DNA of 64,000 bases from Dactylis glomerata (taxonomy: Eukaryota > Streptophyta > Magnoliopsida > Poales > Poaceae). The DNA is taken from contig QXEO01000550.1 in NCBI GenBank assembly GCA_007115705.1, forward strand, positions 2,106,111 through 2,170,110. The letters run 5' to 3'. This document shows, in pieces, positions 46,772 to 60,346 of the stretch (its first letter is position 1; each line of letters starts with the position of its first letter). The position numbers were made by a program, and so were the translations under genes. Below the pieces are notes generated by a model. It saw only the letters and a list, made by a program, of their open reading frames with translations. It did not search any database and was not told the origin of the DNA.

Positions 46772-47921
46772 AGTGGTATCAGATTTCGGGTTTCTCGGTG
46801 AGATCTTACAGTTTTCATAGTTTAGATTGCATCTGTTCTTCTTCCTATAAACCATAAAAGCCAAACAATTAGGGTTAGATCCGTATCCTAGAAACTTTTT
46901 TTTGGGCCTTTTGCATCTTTTCTTTTTAGTATTTGCTTTCTTGAATTCTAGTCTGCATCGTCGTGTCCAGTGCTGGTTTAGGTCTAGACCTTTAGAGTTT
47001 CGAGTTCTGGTCACTGTCCCACCACAGATTCCGCCACCACCGATTTCGTGATCACCACCGCCACCACCGATTCCGCCATACCCTGCGCCCACATACCGCC
47101 TCCGCCACCACATATCCTTGTTTTCGTTTTCCTACTCTTGTTTCCCATCATTGCAGATCCGATCCGCGTTGTAACTTGATCCGAGTTCCAGAAAGTTTCG
47201 GTCAGAAGGAAAGAGGAGGGGAGAGCAAAAAAAAAGTCAAATCCGCATCCAAGTCGGTTTGACCCGTTCCTACTAGTCCAGTCCGAATCTAGTCCGATTT
47301 GGACAGTTTCGTCAGTTTTTGACAGTTTTCGGCAGCAAACTTCAACTGGCCATAACTTTTGCATACGAACTCCGTTTTCAACGTGCGACCACTCAAAATG
47401 CTCAGCACGAAAAGATCTATGTAACCACAACAACAATGTAGTTGTGCGACACTCAGAACTCCCAAAAAAGGACGGAAGGCCGAGTTTTTGCCCTCTGAAG
47501 TTTCGAACCCGAAAATTCCTGCAGATCTTCACTTATATCTTGCTTGGGAGCTGTTTCTTTCTACTTGTTGTGCCACGCTGTGACTTCCTTAGTGTTCTTG
47601 GCTCGCGTCTCTAGCTTGGGATAGTCTAGGACCAGCACAGTACCGTCGTTGAGCTATTATTCAACCTTGCATTGCTGTTTTGAAATTGTTGCTACAGATA
47701 TTGCAGCCACCCAGAGCTCCACATATTCCTACACCGTGCGTTGACACCACCTGGCAATCGCTCTATTCAATCTTCCTGAAGTTTGGTCACGACGGTTGCT
47801 GATCGCCACCTGCTGCAGGGTAAGAACGGGTAAGAGTATTGGTTTGCTTGACAGATTAAGCGTTTTCCACCCCTATTCCTGTTTTATCCATATCCTACAC
47901 CTATGCTTTTGAGTACTAATC
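46772..47921 (+). other. T1 leader with primer binding site
   Basis: Primer site TGGTATCAGA at 46774-46783 after AG. Leader of about 1.15 kb, with donor-like CAGGGTAAGA at 47817-47826 and a pyrimidine-rich stretch ending TTTTGAG just before ACTAATCATG. No gene is supported. Confidence 0.8.
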
Positions 47922-50900
47922 ATGCCATCAGACAACACCGAGCCACAGCCACTGGAGGGTGAAGCCTTGCAGGCTCACGTCACCAAACTTTTGTCTGATC
48001 ATATGCAGGATGTGGACAAGCGTTTTAGTGACACGATGCAGGATGTGGACAAGCGTTTTAGTGATGCACAGTTGGATGATTATTACGGGGAAGATGAGTA
48101 CGAGGGCGAGTACGTGGACGACTTCACAGTTGATCAGCCACATGGTCGTCCTCGGCCCTATATTCGCCGTCCACCTCCTCGTCCGTTGGTATGTGATGAT
48201 GACCATGTTGCTAAACTGAAATTAAATGTTCCTACGTTTGATGGTCGCTATAATCCTGATGCATACCTTTCTTGGGAATTAGAATTAGACCAGCGTTTTG
48301 CAGGCTTAAATTATCCCGAGGATAGACGTGTCAGTGCTGCTACTTGTGAGTTCACTAGTTTTGCTTCCATATGGTGGTCTGAATATTGTCGTGCTAATCA
48401 TGCTAATCCAATCACTACATGGGATGCTTTAAAACATGCTATGCGTATTCGTTTTGTTCCACCATATTATTAGCGTTCCATGCTTACAAAATTAGCACGT
48501 CTAGATCAAGGCAAAAATTCTGTAGAGGATTATTATCAGGAGTTGCAAACTGGCATGCTACGTTGTGGTATAGAGGAGGATAATGAAGCATTAATGGCAC
48601 GTTTTGTAGGCGGGTTAAATAAGGAAATTCAGACCATTCTTAGATATAAATCTTATCATACTATTACCCGTTTGTTCCATCTTGCGTGCAATGCTGAATG
48701 TGTAGTGCAGGATCGACGCGAGGCGACACGAACTAATTTTTCTGCAGGGCGTTCTTCTTGGAGATCACCGAATTCGGCGTCACGGGCTGCTGCACCTACA
48801 CCTTCAGCGACCACATCCATGCGATCTGCAGCATCTACACCACCTCCGTTTGCTGCACGGAAGACTACTACGGGACCAGCCCCGAGCGCTGCGTCCTCCA
48901 TGGCATCTACGGGCAAGTCGAGCCAAATTCAGTGCCGCAAATGTGGTGGACTTGGTCACTTTGCACGTGATTGTGCCTCCTCCCGCGTGATGATTGCTCT
49001 TGAGGATGGTGGATACGACTCCGCCAGTGATTATGATGAAGATACTTTAGCTCTTATTGCATCGGATGAGCAATGTGGTGCTGCATCCACGGAGCAAGAT
49101 TCTGAATATATGGCTGCAGAACATGTGGAGAAATACCCGAGTTTAGTTGCACAACGAGTCTTGAGTGCACAAATTACCAAGGCTGAGCCCGACCAGCGCC
49201 ACAATCTGTTCCATACGAAGGGCATGGTTAAAGATCGCTGTATTCGCATTATTATTGATGGCGGGAGCTGCAACAACTTGGCGAGCATGGAGATGGTTGA
49301 TAAGCTTGCTCTTACGACACGACCTCATCCTCGTCCATATCACATTCAATGGTTTAATAACAGCGGCAAGGTTAAGGAAACACGTACAGTTCGTGTGCAT
49401 TTTACTATTGCTGCATATGCTGATTATGTTGAGTGTGATGTTGTTCCTATGCAAGCATGTGCTCTTTTACTTGGTAGACCATGGCAATTTGATACAAATT
49501 CTATACACTATGCTAGCACAAATCAGTATTCTCTTGTTCATAATGATAAGAAAATTGTGTTACTTCCCATGTCTCCTGAAAGTATTTTAAAAGATGATCT
49601 TGCTAGAGCTAGTAGAGCACATAATGAGGGGAAAAAGCTGAGCGCAAATCAGATTGTTGCTAAGGAACTTATGCCTTCTACAAGTACTTCTAAATCTGCT
49701 CCAAAACATGCTAACGAAATTCGTTTGAAAAGTACTTGTTTCCTAGCTAGCAAATCTGATATTTCTGAAATTGATGTGAGTACTACTGCATGTTATGCTA
49801 TCATTTGCAAAGAAGTGTTGTTTTCAGCTGAGGAGATGCCTTCTTCTTTGCCACCTGCTGTTGCTAACATTTTGCAGGAGTATGCGGACGTTTTTCCACA
49901 AGATGTACCTCCAGGACTGCCACCTATTCGTGGAATTGAGCACCAAATTGATTTGATTCCTGGCGCATCTTTGCCCAACCGTGCGCCATATCGTACCAAT
50001 CCGGAGGAGACGAAAGAGATTCAGCGACAAATTCAAGAACTTCTTGACAAGGGTCATATTCGTGAGTCTCTTAGTCCTTGTGCTGTTCCTATCATTTCGG
50101 TACCAAAGAAAGATGGTTCTTCGCGCATGTGTACTGATTGTAGAGCAATCAATAATATTACTATTCGCTATCGTCATCCTATTCCTCGTTTAGATGACAT
50201 GCTTGATGAATTGAGTGGCTCTACCATGTTTTCTAAGGTTGATTTGCGTAGTGGTTACCACCAAATTCGTATGAAGTTAGGAGATGAATGGAAAACTACA
50301 TTTAAAACTAAATTTGGCCTATATAAGTGGTTAGTGATGCCTTTTGGTTTAACTAATGCTCCCAGCACTTTCATGAGATTAATGAATGAAGTTTTACGTG
50401 CTTTTATTGGACATTTTGTGGTGGTATATTTTGATGATTTATTGATATATAGCAAATCTGTAGAAGAACATTTGGAACATTTACGTGCTGTTTTTTATGC
50501 TTTACGTGCTGCACGTTTGTTTGGTAACATTGCAAAGTGCACCTTTTGCACGAATAGAGTTGCTTTTCTTGGTTATGTTGTTACAGCACAGGGTATTGAA
50601 GTTGATCCCGCCAAGATTGAACTAATTTCGAGTTGGCCACAACCCAAAACAGTCACACAAGTGCGGAGCTTCCTTGGCCTCGCTGGATTTTATAGGCGCT
50701 TTGTCAAAGATTTTGGTTCCATTGCAGCGCCGCTGAACGAGCTTACTAAGAAAGATGTGCCCTTTGTTTGGGGCAATGCACAACAAGACGCCTTCATGTT
50801 ACTCAAAGATAAGCTTACACATGCTCCTTTACTCCAACTTCCTGATTTTAATAAGACTTTTGAGTTGGAATGTGATGCTAGTGGAATTGGTTTAGGAGGA

Positions 50901-52829
50901 GTGTTGTTACAAGAGGGTAAACCTGTTGCATATTTCAGTGAGAAATTGAGTGGAGCTAGTTTGAACTATTCTACTTATGATAAGGAATTATATGCTCTTG
51001 TTCGAACATTAGAAACTTGGCAACATTATTTATGGCCTAAAGAATTTGTTATACATTCTGATCATGAATCTTTGAAGCATATTCGTAGTCAAGCTAAGTT
51101 GAATAAACGTCATGCAAAGTGGGTTGAATTCATTGAATCTTTTCCTTATGTTATTAAACACAAAAGGGGTAAAGATAATATTATTGCTGATGCTTTGTCA
51201 CGTCGTTATGCCATGTTATCTCAACTTGACTTCAAAATCTTTGGATTGGAAACTATCAAAGAACAATATGTGAACGATGCCGATTTTAAAGATGTTTTGC
51301 AGCATTGTTTAGAGGGTAGAACTTGGAACAAATTCATCCTCAATGATGGGTTTGTGTTCCATGCTAACAAACTATGCATTCCAGAAGGTTCCGTTCGTCT
51401 TTTGTTGTTACAGGAGGCGCATGGAGGAGGATTAATGGGTCACTTTGGAGTAAAGAAGACAGAAGACGTCCTTGCTACACACTTCTTTTGGCCACGCATG
51501 AGAAGGGATGTTGAGAGGTTTGTTGCTCGCTGCACAACATGTCAAAAAGCTAAGTCCCGCCTTAATCCACATGGTTTATATATGCCTCTTCCTGTTCTTA
51601 GTGTACCTTGGGAGGATATTTCTATGGACTTTGTGTTAGGATTACCACGAACACAGAAGGGGAGGGATAGTATTTTTGTGGTTGTGGATAGATTTTCTAA
51701 GATGGCACACTTTATTCCTTGTCATAAGAGTGATGATGCTGCTCATGTTGCTGAATTATTCTTTCGCGATGTTGTTCGCTTGCATGGTGTGCCTAATACT
51801 ATTGTTTCAGATCGTGATACTAAATTTCTTAGTCATTTTTGGAGATGTTTATGGGCTAGGTTGGGGACTAAATTTCTGTTTAGTACTACATGTCATCCCC
51901 AAACTGATGGACAAACTGAAGTAGTAAATAGAACTTTATCTACCATGTTAAGGGCTGTTTTAAAGAAGAACTTAAAAATGTGGGAAGATTGTTTACCTCA
52001 TATTGAATTTGCTTACAATCGTTCCGTGCATTCTACAACTAAGTTATGTCCTTTTGAGATTGTGTATGGTTTTGTTCCTCGTGCACCTATTGATTTATTA
52101 CCTATTCCATCTTCGGTGCAACATAATTTTGATGCTACACAACGTGCTGAACAGATTCTTACGTTGCATAGGATTACTAAGGAAAATATAGAACGTATGA
52201 ATGCTAAATATAAAGTTGCTGGTGATAAAGGACGAAAGCATATTGTGTCTGATGTGGGAGATCTAGTTTGGTTGCATTTGCGCAAAGATCGTTTTCCTGA
52301 TTTGCGCAAGTCTAAATTAATGCCGCGTGCTGCTGGTCCTTTTAAAGTGTTAGAGAAAATGAATGATAATGCATATAAACTTGAGCTTCCTGCAGAGATG
52401 GGCACGGTAAGTCCTTCATTTAACATTGCAGATTTGAAGCCATACTTTGGAGAAGAAGATGAGATTGCGTCGAGGACGACTTCAATTCAAGAAGGGGAGG
52501 ATGATGAGGACATCCCTACGGTTGATACAACCGTTGCACCTACAGCCACACTTCCTCACATTTCACAATTCCAAGGACCTCTCACAAGGGCTCGTGCACG
52601 CCAACTAAATTATCAGGTACTTTCGTTTCTAGGAACTATTCCTAATATTCATGAGAATATGATGCTGCCTAAATCAGATGTGTTTATGTTACTTAGGAAT
52701 GATGGGCCTAGCACGGATGAGAGGGACAAGCATTGGAGCATGATCGTGCATGGAGATGATGGCAGCAATCGTGTGAGGATTCAGGAAGACGCTACAAGTG
52801 AAGATTTCAGAACTTTGAAGCCACCATAA
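47922..52829 (+). pseudogene. T1 gag-pol, one frame with a single TAG and a gag deletion
   Basis: The frame from ATG 47922 to 52829 (1636 codons) has one stop, TAG at 48471-48473, where T2 has CAG. Gag lacks a net 77 codons relative to T2 (coiled-coil and Pro/Ala-rich linker) and carries a 33-bp tandem duplication at 48003-48066. Downstream of the stop all is open: zinc knuckle CRKCGGLGHFARDC (about residue 336), protease IIDGGSCNNL (443), RT YFDD (836), RNase H ECDASG (983), integrase finger HGGGLMGHF (1166), catalytic MDFVLG, SDRD and GQTEVV, GPF module AAGPFKVLEKMND (1470) and the LTR-encoded tail with GPLTRARARQLNYQ. RT has YKWLVMPFG where relatives have YEWLVMPFG. Confidence 0.93.
52488..52501 (+). 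other. T1 polypurine tract
   Basis: CAAGAAGGGGAGGA just before the LTR 2 start TGATGAGG. It is translated as part of Q-E-G-E-D. Confidence 0.85.
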
Positions 52830-53440
52830 TGCTGCAAGGATGCTTGGACGAAATTCACAAGTTACTCAATCATAAAATTCGTCCAAGGCTTTATATGGTG
52901 CTGCGTCACCTTATTTTATGGGTTAAACCCATGTATTTTCGTCATAGGTATTTTAGGGATTTTCTGGAGGCTGTTTGAGTGGAAATTGGTCCATCTAGGG
53001 TTATTTTCGGATGGCCCATTAGGGCTATACGAAAATCCCTGCCCTTTCCCTCATATATACCTCCTCCTAGCCGTCATTAGAACTTGGATTTTGTTTAGTT
53101 AAAGACTTAGCCACGAGCTACTCTTCGCCATAGGCACAAGTGTCAAACCGACCTTTTGTACTACGCACAGACAGAATCCCACCTCTTCAATAAAGCCTTC
53201 ATCTTTATTCGCAATATCTTGATTGCAACTATAATTCTTGCTTGTTATTCGATTGCTTGCAGGGATTGATCCTCGTGATCAGGTTGATCTAGCTCCGGTG
53301 TGATCAATAGCCTCGGAAGTTGGTGTATTGACTGCTAAGGCGCAACGTCTCGCACGTTTGTAGTCAGATTGTCAACATCGAGCTCCACCATAATCGATAG
53401 TTATCGTCTCATCGAAAGATCGGGCACCTTTACCCCATCA
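52502..53440 (+). repeat. Element T LTR 2 (939 bp, shared middle LTR)
   Basis: Acts as 3' LTR of T1 and 5' LTR of T2. Preceded by a polypurine tract and followed by AG and the primer site (53443-53452). Confidence 0.96.
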
Positions 53441-54594
53441 AGTGGTATCAGATTTCGGGTTTCTCGGTGAGATCTTACAGTTTTCATAGTTTAGATTGCA
53501 TCTGTTCTTCTTCCTATAAACCATAAAGAGCCAAACAATTAGGGTTAGATCCGTATCCTAGAAACTTTTTTTCGGGCCTTTTGCATCTTTTCTTTTCAGT
53601 ATTTGCTTTCTTGAATTCTAGTCTGCATCGTCGTGTCCAGTGCTGGTTTTAGGTCTAGACCTTTAGAGTTTCGAGTTCTGGTCACCGTCCCACCACAGAT
53701 TCCGCCACCACCGATTTCGTGATCACCACCGCCACCACCGATTCCGCCATACCCTGCGCCCACATACCGCCTCCGCCACCACATATCCTTGTTTTCGTTT
53801 TCCTACTCTTGTTTCCCATCATTGCAGATCCGATCCGCGTTGTCACTTGATCCGAGCTCCAGAAAGTTTCGGCCAGAAGGAAAGAGGAGGGGAGAGCAAA
53901 AAAAAAAGTCAAATCCGTATCCAAGTCGGTTTGACCCGTTCCTACTAGTCCAGTCCAAATCTAGTCCGATTTGGACAGTTTCGTCAGTTTTTGACAGTTT
54001 TCGACAGCAAACTTCAACTGGCCATAACTTTTGCATACGAACTCCGTTTTTGACGTGCGACCACTCAAAATGCTCAGCACGAAAAGATCTATGTAACCAC
54101 AACAACATAGTAGTTGTGCGACACTCAGAACTCCCAAAAAAGGCCGGGAAGGCCAAATTTTTGCCCTCTGAAGTTTCAGACCCGAAAATTCCTGCAGATC
54201 TTCACTTATATCTTGCTTGGGAGCTGTTTCTTTCTGCTTGTTGTGCCACGCTGTGACTTCCTTAGTGTTCTTGGCTCGCGTCTCTAGCTTGGGTTAGTCT
54301 AGGACCAGCACAGTACCGTCGTTGAGCTATTATTCAACCTTGCATTGCTGTTTTGAAATTGTTGCTACAGATATTGAAGCCACCCAGAGCTCCACATATT
54401 CCTACACCGTGCGTTGACACCACCTGGCAATCGGTCTATTCAATCTTCCAGAAGTTTGGTCACGACGGTTGCTGATCGCCACCTGCTGCAGGGTAAGAAC
54501 GGGTAAGAGTATTGGTTTGCTTGACAGATTAAGCGTTTTCCACCCCTATTCCTGTGTTATCCATATCCTACACCTGTGCTTTTGAGTACTAATC
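53441..54594 (+). other. T2 leader with primer binding site
   Basis: Near copy of the T1 leader with scattered differences. Donor-like GGTAAGA at about 54492 and ACTAATCATG at the gag start. Open frames here, for example at 53789-54256, are matched only by the same non-coding leader elsewhere. Confidence 0.8.
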
Positions 54595-57500
54595 ATGCCA
54601 TCAGACAACACCGAGCCACAGCCACTGGAGGGTGAAGCCTTGCAGGCTCACGTCACCAAACTTTTGTCTGATCATATGCAGGATGTGGACAAGCGTTTTA
54701 GTGACACGATGGAGCAACTCGAGGGACTCGAGACCACCTTCACCGCCAAACTCGACGCTAAATTCCAGGAGTTGCTAGCACGCTTACCACCTCCACCGCC
54801 GGCTCACGCGCCTCCTCCACAGCCGACTCGCGTGGCTCCTCCACCGACCTTTTTGGGACGTGCACAGCGCATTTTCCATCAACCGGCACAAACTTCGGCT
54901 GCGGGTGCTACTGCGGGCACTGCGGCTGCTGGCGTTGCAGGAGCTACGGGTGTTACACAGGCCCGTGATGCACAGTTGGATGATTATTACAGGGAAGATG
55001 AGTACGAGGGCGAGTACGCGGATGACTTCACAGTTGATCAGCCACCTGGTCGTCCTCGGCCCTATATTCGCCGTCCACCTCCTCGTCCATTGGTACGTGA
55101 TGATGACCATGTTGCTAAACTGAAATTAAATGTTCCTACGTTTGATGGTCGCTATAATCCTGATGCATACCTTTCTTGGGAATTAGAATTAGACCAGCGT
55201 TTTGCATGCTTAAATTATCTCGAGGATAGACGTGTCAGTGCTGCTACTTGTGAGTTGACTAGTTTTGCTTCCATATGGTGGTCTGAATATTGTCGTGCTA
55301 ATCATGCTAATCCAATCACTACATGGGATGCTTTAAAACATGTTATGCGTATTCGTTTTGTTCCACCATATTATCAGCGTTCCATGCTTACAAAATTAGC
55401 ACGTCTAGATCAAGGCAAAAATTCTGTAGAGGATTATTATCAGGAGTTGCAAACTGGCATGCTACGTTGTGGTATAGAGGAGGATAATGAAGCATTAATG
55501 GCACGTTTTGTAGGCGGGTTAATAAGGAAATTCAGACCATTCTTAGATATAAATCTTATCACACTATTACCCGTTTGTTCCATCTTGCGTGCAATGCTGA
55601 ATGTGAAGTGCAGGATCGACGCGAGGTGACACGAACTAATTTTTTTGTAGGGCGTTCTTCTTGGAGATCACCGAATTCGGCGTCACGGGCTGCTGCACTT
55701 ACACCTTCAGCGACCACATCCACGCGATCTGCAGCATCTACACCACCTCCGTTTGCTGCACGGAAGACTACTACAGGACCAGCCCCGAGCGCTGCGTCCT
55801 CCATGGCATCTACGGGCAAGTCTAGCCAAATTCAGTGTCGCAAATGTGGTGGACTTGGTCACTTTGCACGTGATTGTGCCTCCTCCCGCGTGATGATTGC
55901 TCTTGAGGATGGTGGATACGACTCCGCCAGTGATTATGATGAAGATACTTTGGCTCTTATTGCATCTGATGAGCAATGTGCTGCTGCATCCACGGAGCAA
56001 GATTCTGAATATATGGCTGCAGAACATGCGGAGAAATACCCGAGTTTAGTTGCACAGCGAGTCTTGAGTGCACAAATTACCAAGGCTGAGCCCGACCAGC
56101 GCCATAATCTGTTCCATACCAAGGGCGTGGTTAAAGATCGCTGTATTCGCATTATTATTGATGGCGGGAGCTGCAACAACTTGGCGAGCATGGAGATGGT
56201 TGATAAGCTTGCTCTTACGACACGACCTCATCCTCGTCCATATCACATTCAATGGTTTAATAACAGCGGCAAGGTTAAGGTAACACGTACAGTTCGTGTG
56301 CATTTTACTATTGCTGCATATGCTGATTATGTTGAGTGTGATGTTGTTCCTATGCAAGCATGTGCTCTTTTACTTGGTAGACCATGGCAATTTGATACAA
56401 ATTCTATACACTATGGTAGCACAAATCAGTATTCTCTTGTTCATAATGATAAGAAAATTGTGTTACTTCCCATGTCTCCTGAAAGTATTTTAAAAGATGA
56501 TCTTGCTAGAGCTAGTAAAGCACATAATGGGGGGAAAAAGCTGAGCGAAAATCAGATTGTTGCTAAGGAACTTATCCCTTCTACAAGTACTTCTAAATCT
56601 GCTCCAAAACATGCTAACGAAATTCGTTTGAAAAGTACTTGTTTGCTAGCTAGCAAATCTGAAATTTCTGAAATTGATGTGAGTACTACTGCATGTTATG
56701 CTATCATTTGCAAAGAAGTGTTGTTTTCAGCTGAGGAGATGCCTTCTTCTTTGCCACCTGCTGTTGCTAACATTTTGCAGGAGTATGCGGACGTTTTTCC
56801 ACAAGATGTACCTCCAGGACTGCCACCTATTCGTGGAATTGAGCACCAAATTGATTTGATTCCTGGCGCATCTTTGCCCAACCGTGCGCCATATCGTACC
56901 AATCCGGAGGAGACGAAAGAGATTCAGCGACAAATTCAAGAACTTCTTGACAAGGGTCATATTCGTGAGTCTCTTAGTCCTTGTGCTGTTCCTATCATTT
57001 TGGTACCAAAGAAAGATGGTTCTTCGCGCATGTGTACTGATTGTAGAGCAATCAATAATATTACTATTCACTATCGTCATCCTATTCCTCGTTTAGATGA
57101 CATGCTTGATGAATTGAGTGGCTCTACCATGTTTTCTAAGGTTGATTTGCATAGTGGTTACCACCAAATTCGTATGAAGTTAGGAGATGAATGGAAAACT
57201 GCATTTAAAACTAAATTTGGCCTATATGAGTGGTTAGTGATGCCTTTTGGTTTAACTAATGCTCCCAGCACTTTCATGAGATTAATGAATGAAGTTTTAC
57301 GTGCTTTTATTGGACATTTTGTGGTGGTATATTTTGATGATATATTGATATAGCAAATCTGTAGAAGAACATTTGGAACATTTACGTGCTGTTTTTGATG
57401 CTTTACGTGCTGCACGTTTGTTTGGTAACATTGCAAAGTGCACCTTTTGCACGAATAGAGTTGCTTTTCTTGGTTATGTTGTTACAGCAGAGGGTATTGA

Positions 57501-59730
57501 AGTTGATCCTGCCAAGATTGAAGCAATTTCGAGTTGGCCACAACCCAAAACAGTCACACAAGTGCGGAGCTTCCTTGGCCTCGCTGGATTTTATAGGCGC
57601 TTTGTCAAAGATTTTGGTTCCATTGCAGCACCGCTGAACGAGCTTCCTAAGAAAGATGTGCCCTTTGTTTGGGGCAATGCACAACAAGACGCCTTCATGT
57701 TACTCAAAGATAAGCTTACACATGCTCCTTTACTCCAACTTCCTGATTTTAATAAGACTTTTGAGTTGGAATGTGATGCTAGTGGAATTGGTTTAGGAGG
57801 AGTGTTGTTACAAGAGGGTAAACCTGTTGCATATTTCAGTGAGAAATTGAGTGGAGCTAGTTTGAACTATTCTACTTATGATAAGGAATTATATGCTCTT
57901 GTTCGAACATTAGAAACTTGGCAACATTATTTATGGCCTAAAGAATTTGTTATACATTCTGATCATGAATCTTTGAAGCATATTCGTAGTCAAGCTAAGT
58001 TGAATAAACGTCATGCAAAGTGGGTTGAATTCATTGAATCTTTTCCTTATGTTATTAAACACAAAAAGGGTAAAGATAATATTATTGCTGATGCTTTGTC
58101 ACGTCGTTATGCCATGTTATCTCAACTTGACTTCAAAATCTTTGGATTGGAAACTATCAAAGAACAATATGTGAACGATGCCGATTTTAAAGATGTTTTG
58201 CCGCATTGTTTAGAGGGTAGAACTTGGAACAAATTCATCCTCAATGATGGGTTTGTGTTCCGTGCTAACAAACTATGCATTCCAGAAGGTTCCGTTCGTC
58301 TTTTGTTGTTACAGGAGGCGCATGGAGGAGGATTAATGGGTCACTTTGGAGTAAAGAAGACAGAAGACGTCCTTGCTACACACTTCTTTTGGCCACGCAT
58401 GAGAAGGGATGTTGAGAGGTTTGTTGCTCGCTGCACAACATGTCAAAAAGCTAAGTCCCGCCTTAATCCACATGTTTTATATATGCCTCTTCCTGTTCTT
58501 AGTGTACCTTGGGAGGATATTTCTATGGACTTTGTGTTAGGATTACCACGAACACAGAAGGGGAGGGATAGTATTTTTGTGGTTGTAGATAGATTTTCTA
58601 AGATGGCACACTTTATTCCTTGTCATAAGAGTGATGATGCTGCTCATGTTGCTGAATTATTCTTTCGCGATGTTGTTCGCTTGCATGGTGTGCCTAATAC
58701 TATTGTTTCAGATCGTGATACTAAATTTCTTAGTCATTTTTGGAGATGTTTATGGGCTAGGTTGGGGACTAAATTTCTGTTTAGTACTACATGTCATCCC
58801 CAAACTGATGGACAAACTGAAGTAGTAAATAGAACTTTATCTACCATGTTAAGGGCTGTTTTAAAGAAGAACTTAAAAATGTGGGAAGATTGTTTACCTC
58901 ATATTGAATTTGCTTACAATCGTTCCGTGCATTCTACAACTAAGTTATGTCCTTTTGAGATTGTGTATGGTTTTGTTCCTCGTGCACCTATTGATTTATT
59001 ACCTATTCCATCTTCGGTGCAACATAATTTTGATGCTACACAACGTGCTGAACAGATTCTTACGTTGCATAGGATTACTAAGGAAAATATAGAACGTATG
59101 AATGCTAAATATAAAGTTGCTGGTGATAAAGGACGAAAGCATATTGTGTCTGATGTGGGAGATCTAGTTTGGTTGCATTTGCGCAAAGATCGTTTTCCTG
59201 ATTTGCGCAAGTCTAAATTAATGCCGCGTGCTGCTGGTCCTTTTAAAGTGTTAGAGAAAATGAATGATAATGCATATAAACTTGAGCTTCCTGCAGAGAT
59301 GGGCACGGTAAGTCCTTCATTTAACATTGCAGATTTGAAGCCATACTTTGGAGAAGAAGATGAGATTGCGTCGAGGACGACTTCAATTCAAGAAGGGGAG
59401 GATGATGAGGACATCCCTACGGTTGATACAACCGTTGCACCTACAGCCACACTTCCTCACATTTCACAATTCCAAGGACCTCTCACAAGGGCTCGTGCAC
59501 GCCAACTAAATTATCAGGTACTTTCGTTTCTAGGAACTATTCCTAATATTCATGAGAATATGATGCTGCCTAAATCAGATGTGTTTATGTTACTTAGGAA
59601 TGATGGGCCTAGCACGGATGAGAGGGACAAGCATTGGAGCATGATCGTGCATGGAGATGATGGCAGCAATCGTGTGAGGATTCAGGAAGACGCTACAAGT
59701 GAAGATTTCAGAACTTTGAAGCCACCATAA
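54595..59730 (+). pseudogene. T2 gag-pol, broken by two small deletions
   Basis: Full-length gag N-terminus (MPSDNTEPQPLEGEALQ) with a helical segment (MEQLEGLETTFTAKL) and a Pro- then Ala/Gly-rich linker. One base is missing at about 55521 (GGGTTAATAAGG versus GGGTTAAATAAGG in T1), shifting frame within gag. Two bases are missing at about 57349 just after YFDD, creating TAG at 57351-57353. Otherwise it has zinc knuckle, protease IIDGGS, RT, RNase H, integrase with D, D and E, GPF module and LTR-encoded tail (stop 59730). Two RT arginines conserved in relatives are His (INNITIHYRHP, DLHSGYHQ). Confidence 0.93.
59389..59402 (+). other. T2 polypurine tract
   Basis: Same CAAGAAGGGGAGGA as in T1, before LTR 3. 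Confidence 0.85.
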
Positions 59731-60341
59731 TGCTGCAAGGATGCTTGGACGAAATTCACAAGTTACTCAATCATAAAATTCGTCCAAGGCTTTATATGGT
59801 GCTGCGTCACCTTATTTTATGGGTTAAACCCATGTATTTTCGTCATAGGTATTTTAGGGATTTTCTGGAGCCTGTTTGAGTGGAAATTGGTCCATCTAGG
59901 GTTATTTTCGGATGGCCCATTAGGGCTATACGAAAATCCCTGCCCTTTCCCTCATATATACCTCCTCCTAGCCGTCATTAGAACTTGGATTTTGTTTAGT
60001 TAAAGACTTAGCCATGAGCTACTCTTTGCCATAGGCACAAGTGTCAAACCGACCTTTTGTACTACGCACAGACAGAATCCCACCTCTTCAATAAAGCCTT
60101 CATCTTTATTCGCAATATCTTGATTGCAACTATAATTCTTGCTTGTTCTTCGATTGCTTGCAGGGATTGATCCTCGTGATCAGGTTGATCTAGCTCCGGC
60201 ATGATCAATAGCCTTGGAAGTTGGTGTATCGATTGCTAAGGCGCAACGTCTCGCACGTTTGTAGTCGGATCATCAACGTCGACCTCCACCATAATCAATA
60301 GTTATCGTCTCATCGAAAGATCGGGCACCTTTACCCCATCA
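59403..60341 (+). repeat. Element T LTR 3 (939 bp)
   Basis: Ends TTTACCCCATCA directly before the target duplication GATAT. Confidence 0.96.
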
Positions 60342-60346
60342 GATAT
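60342..60346. repeat. Target-site duplication of element T, right copy (GATAT)
   Basis: Matches 45828-45832; the F gag gene resumes here. Confidence 0.96.

Larger units (their letters stand above)
45833..60341 (+). mobile_element. Element T: tandem CRM-like gypsy element with three LTRs and two internal regions
   Basis: Three 939-bp LTRs (45833-46771, 52502-53440, 59403-60341) alternate with two internal regions (46772-52501, called T1, and 53441-59402, called T2). Only the outer ends carry the target duplication GATAT, in the F gag gene. Each internal region has its own primer site, leader, gag-pol and polypurine tract. The LTRs differ from one another by roughly 1-2 percent by eye. T belongs to the C family. 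Neither gag-pol copy is intact, but their lesions differ. Confidence 0.96.

Noticed and set aside
46774..46783. Possible tRNA fragment at TGGTATCAGA sites
   Set aside because: These are primer binding sites complementary to initiator-Met tRNA, not tRNA genes; no cloverleaf is present.
53789..54256. 155-codon ORF in the T2 leader
   Set aside because: It lies in the untranslated leader, and the T1 copy of the same region is not conserved as a frame.
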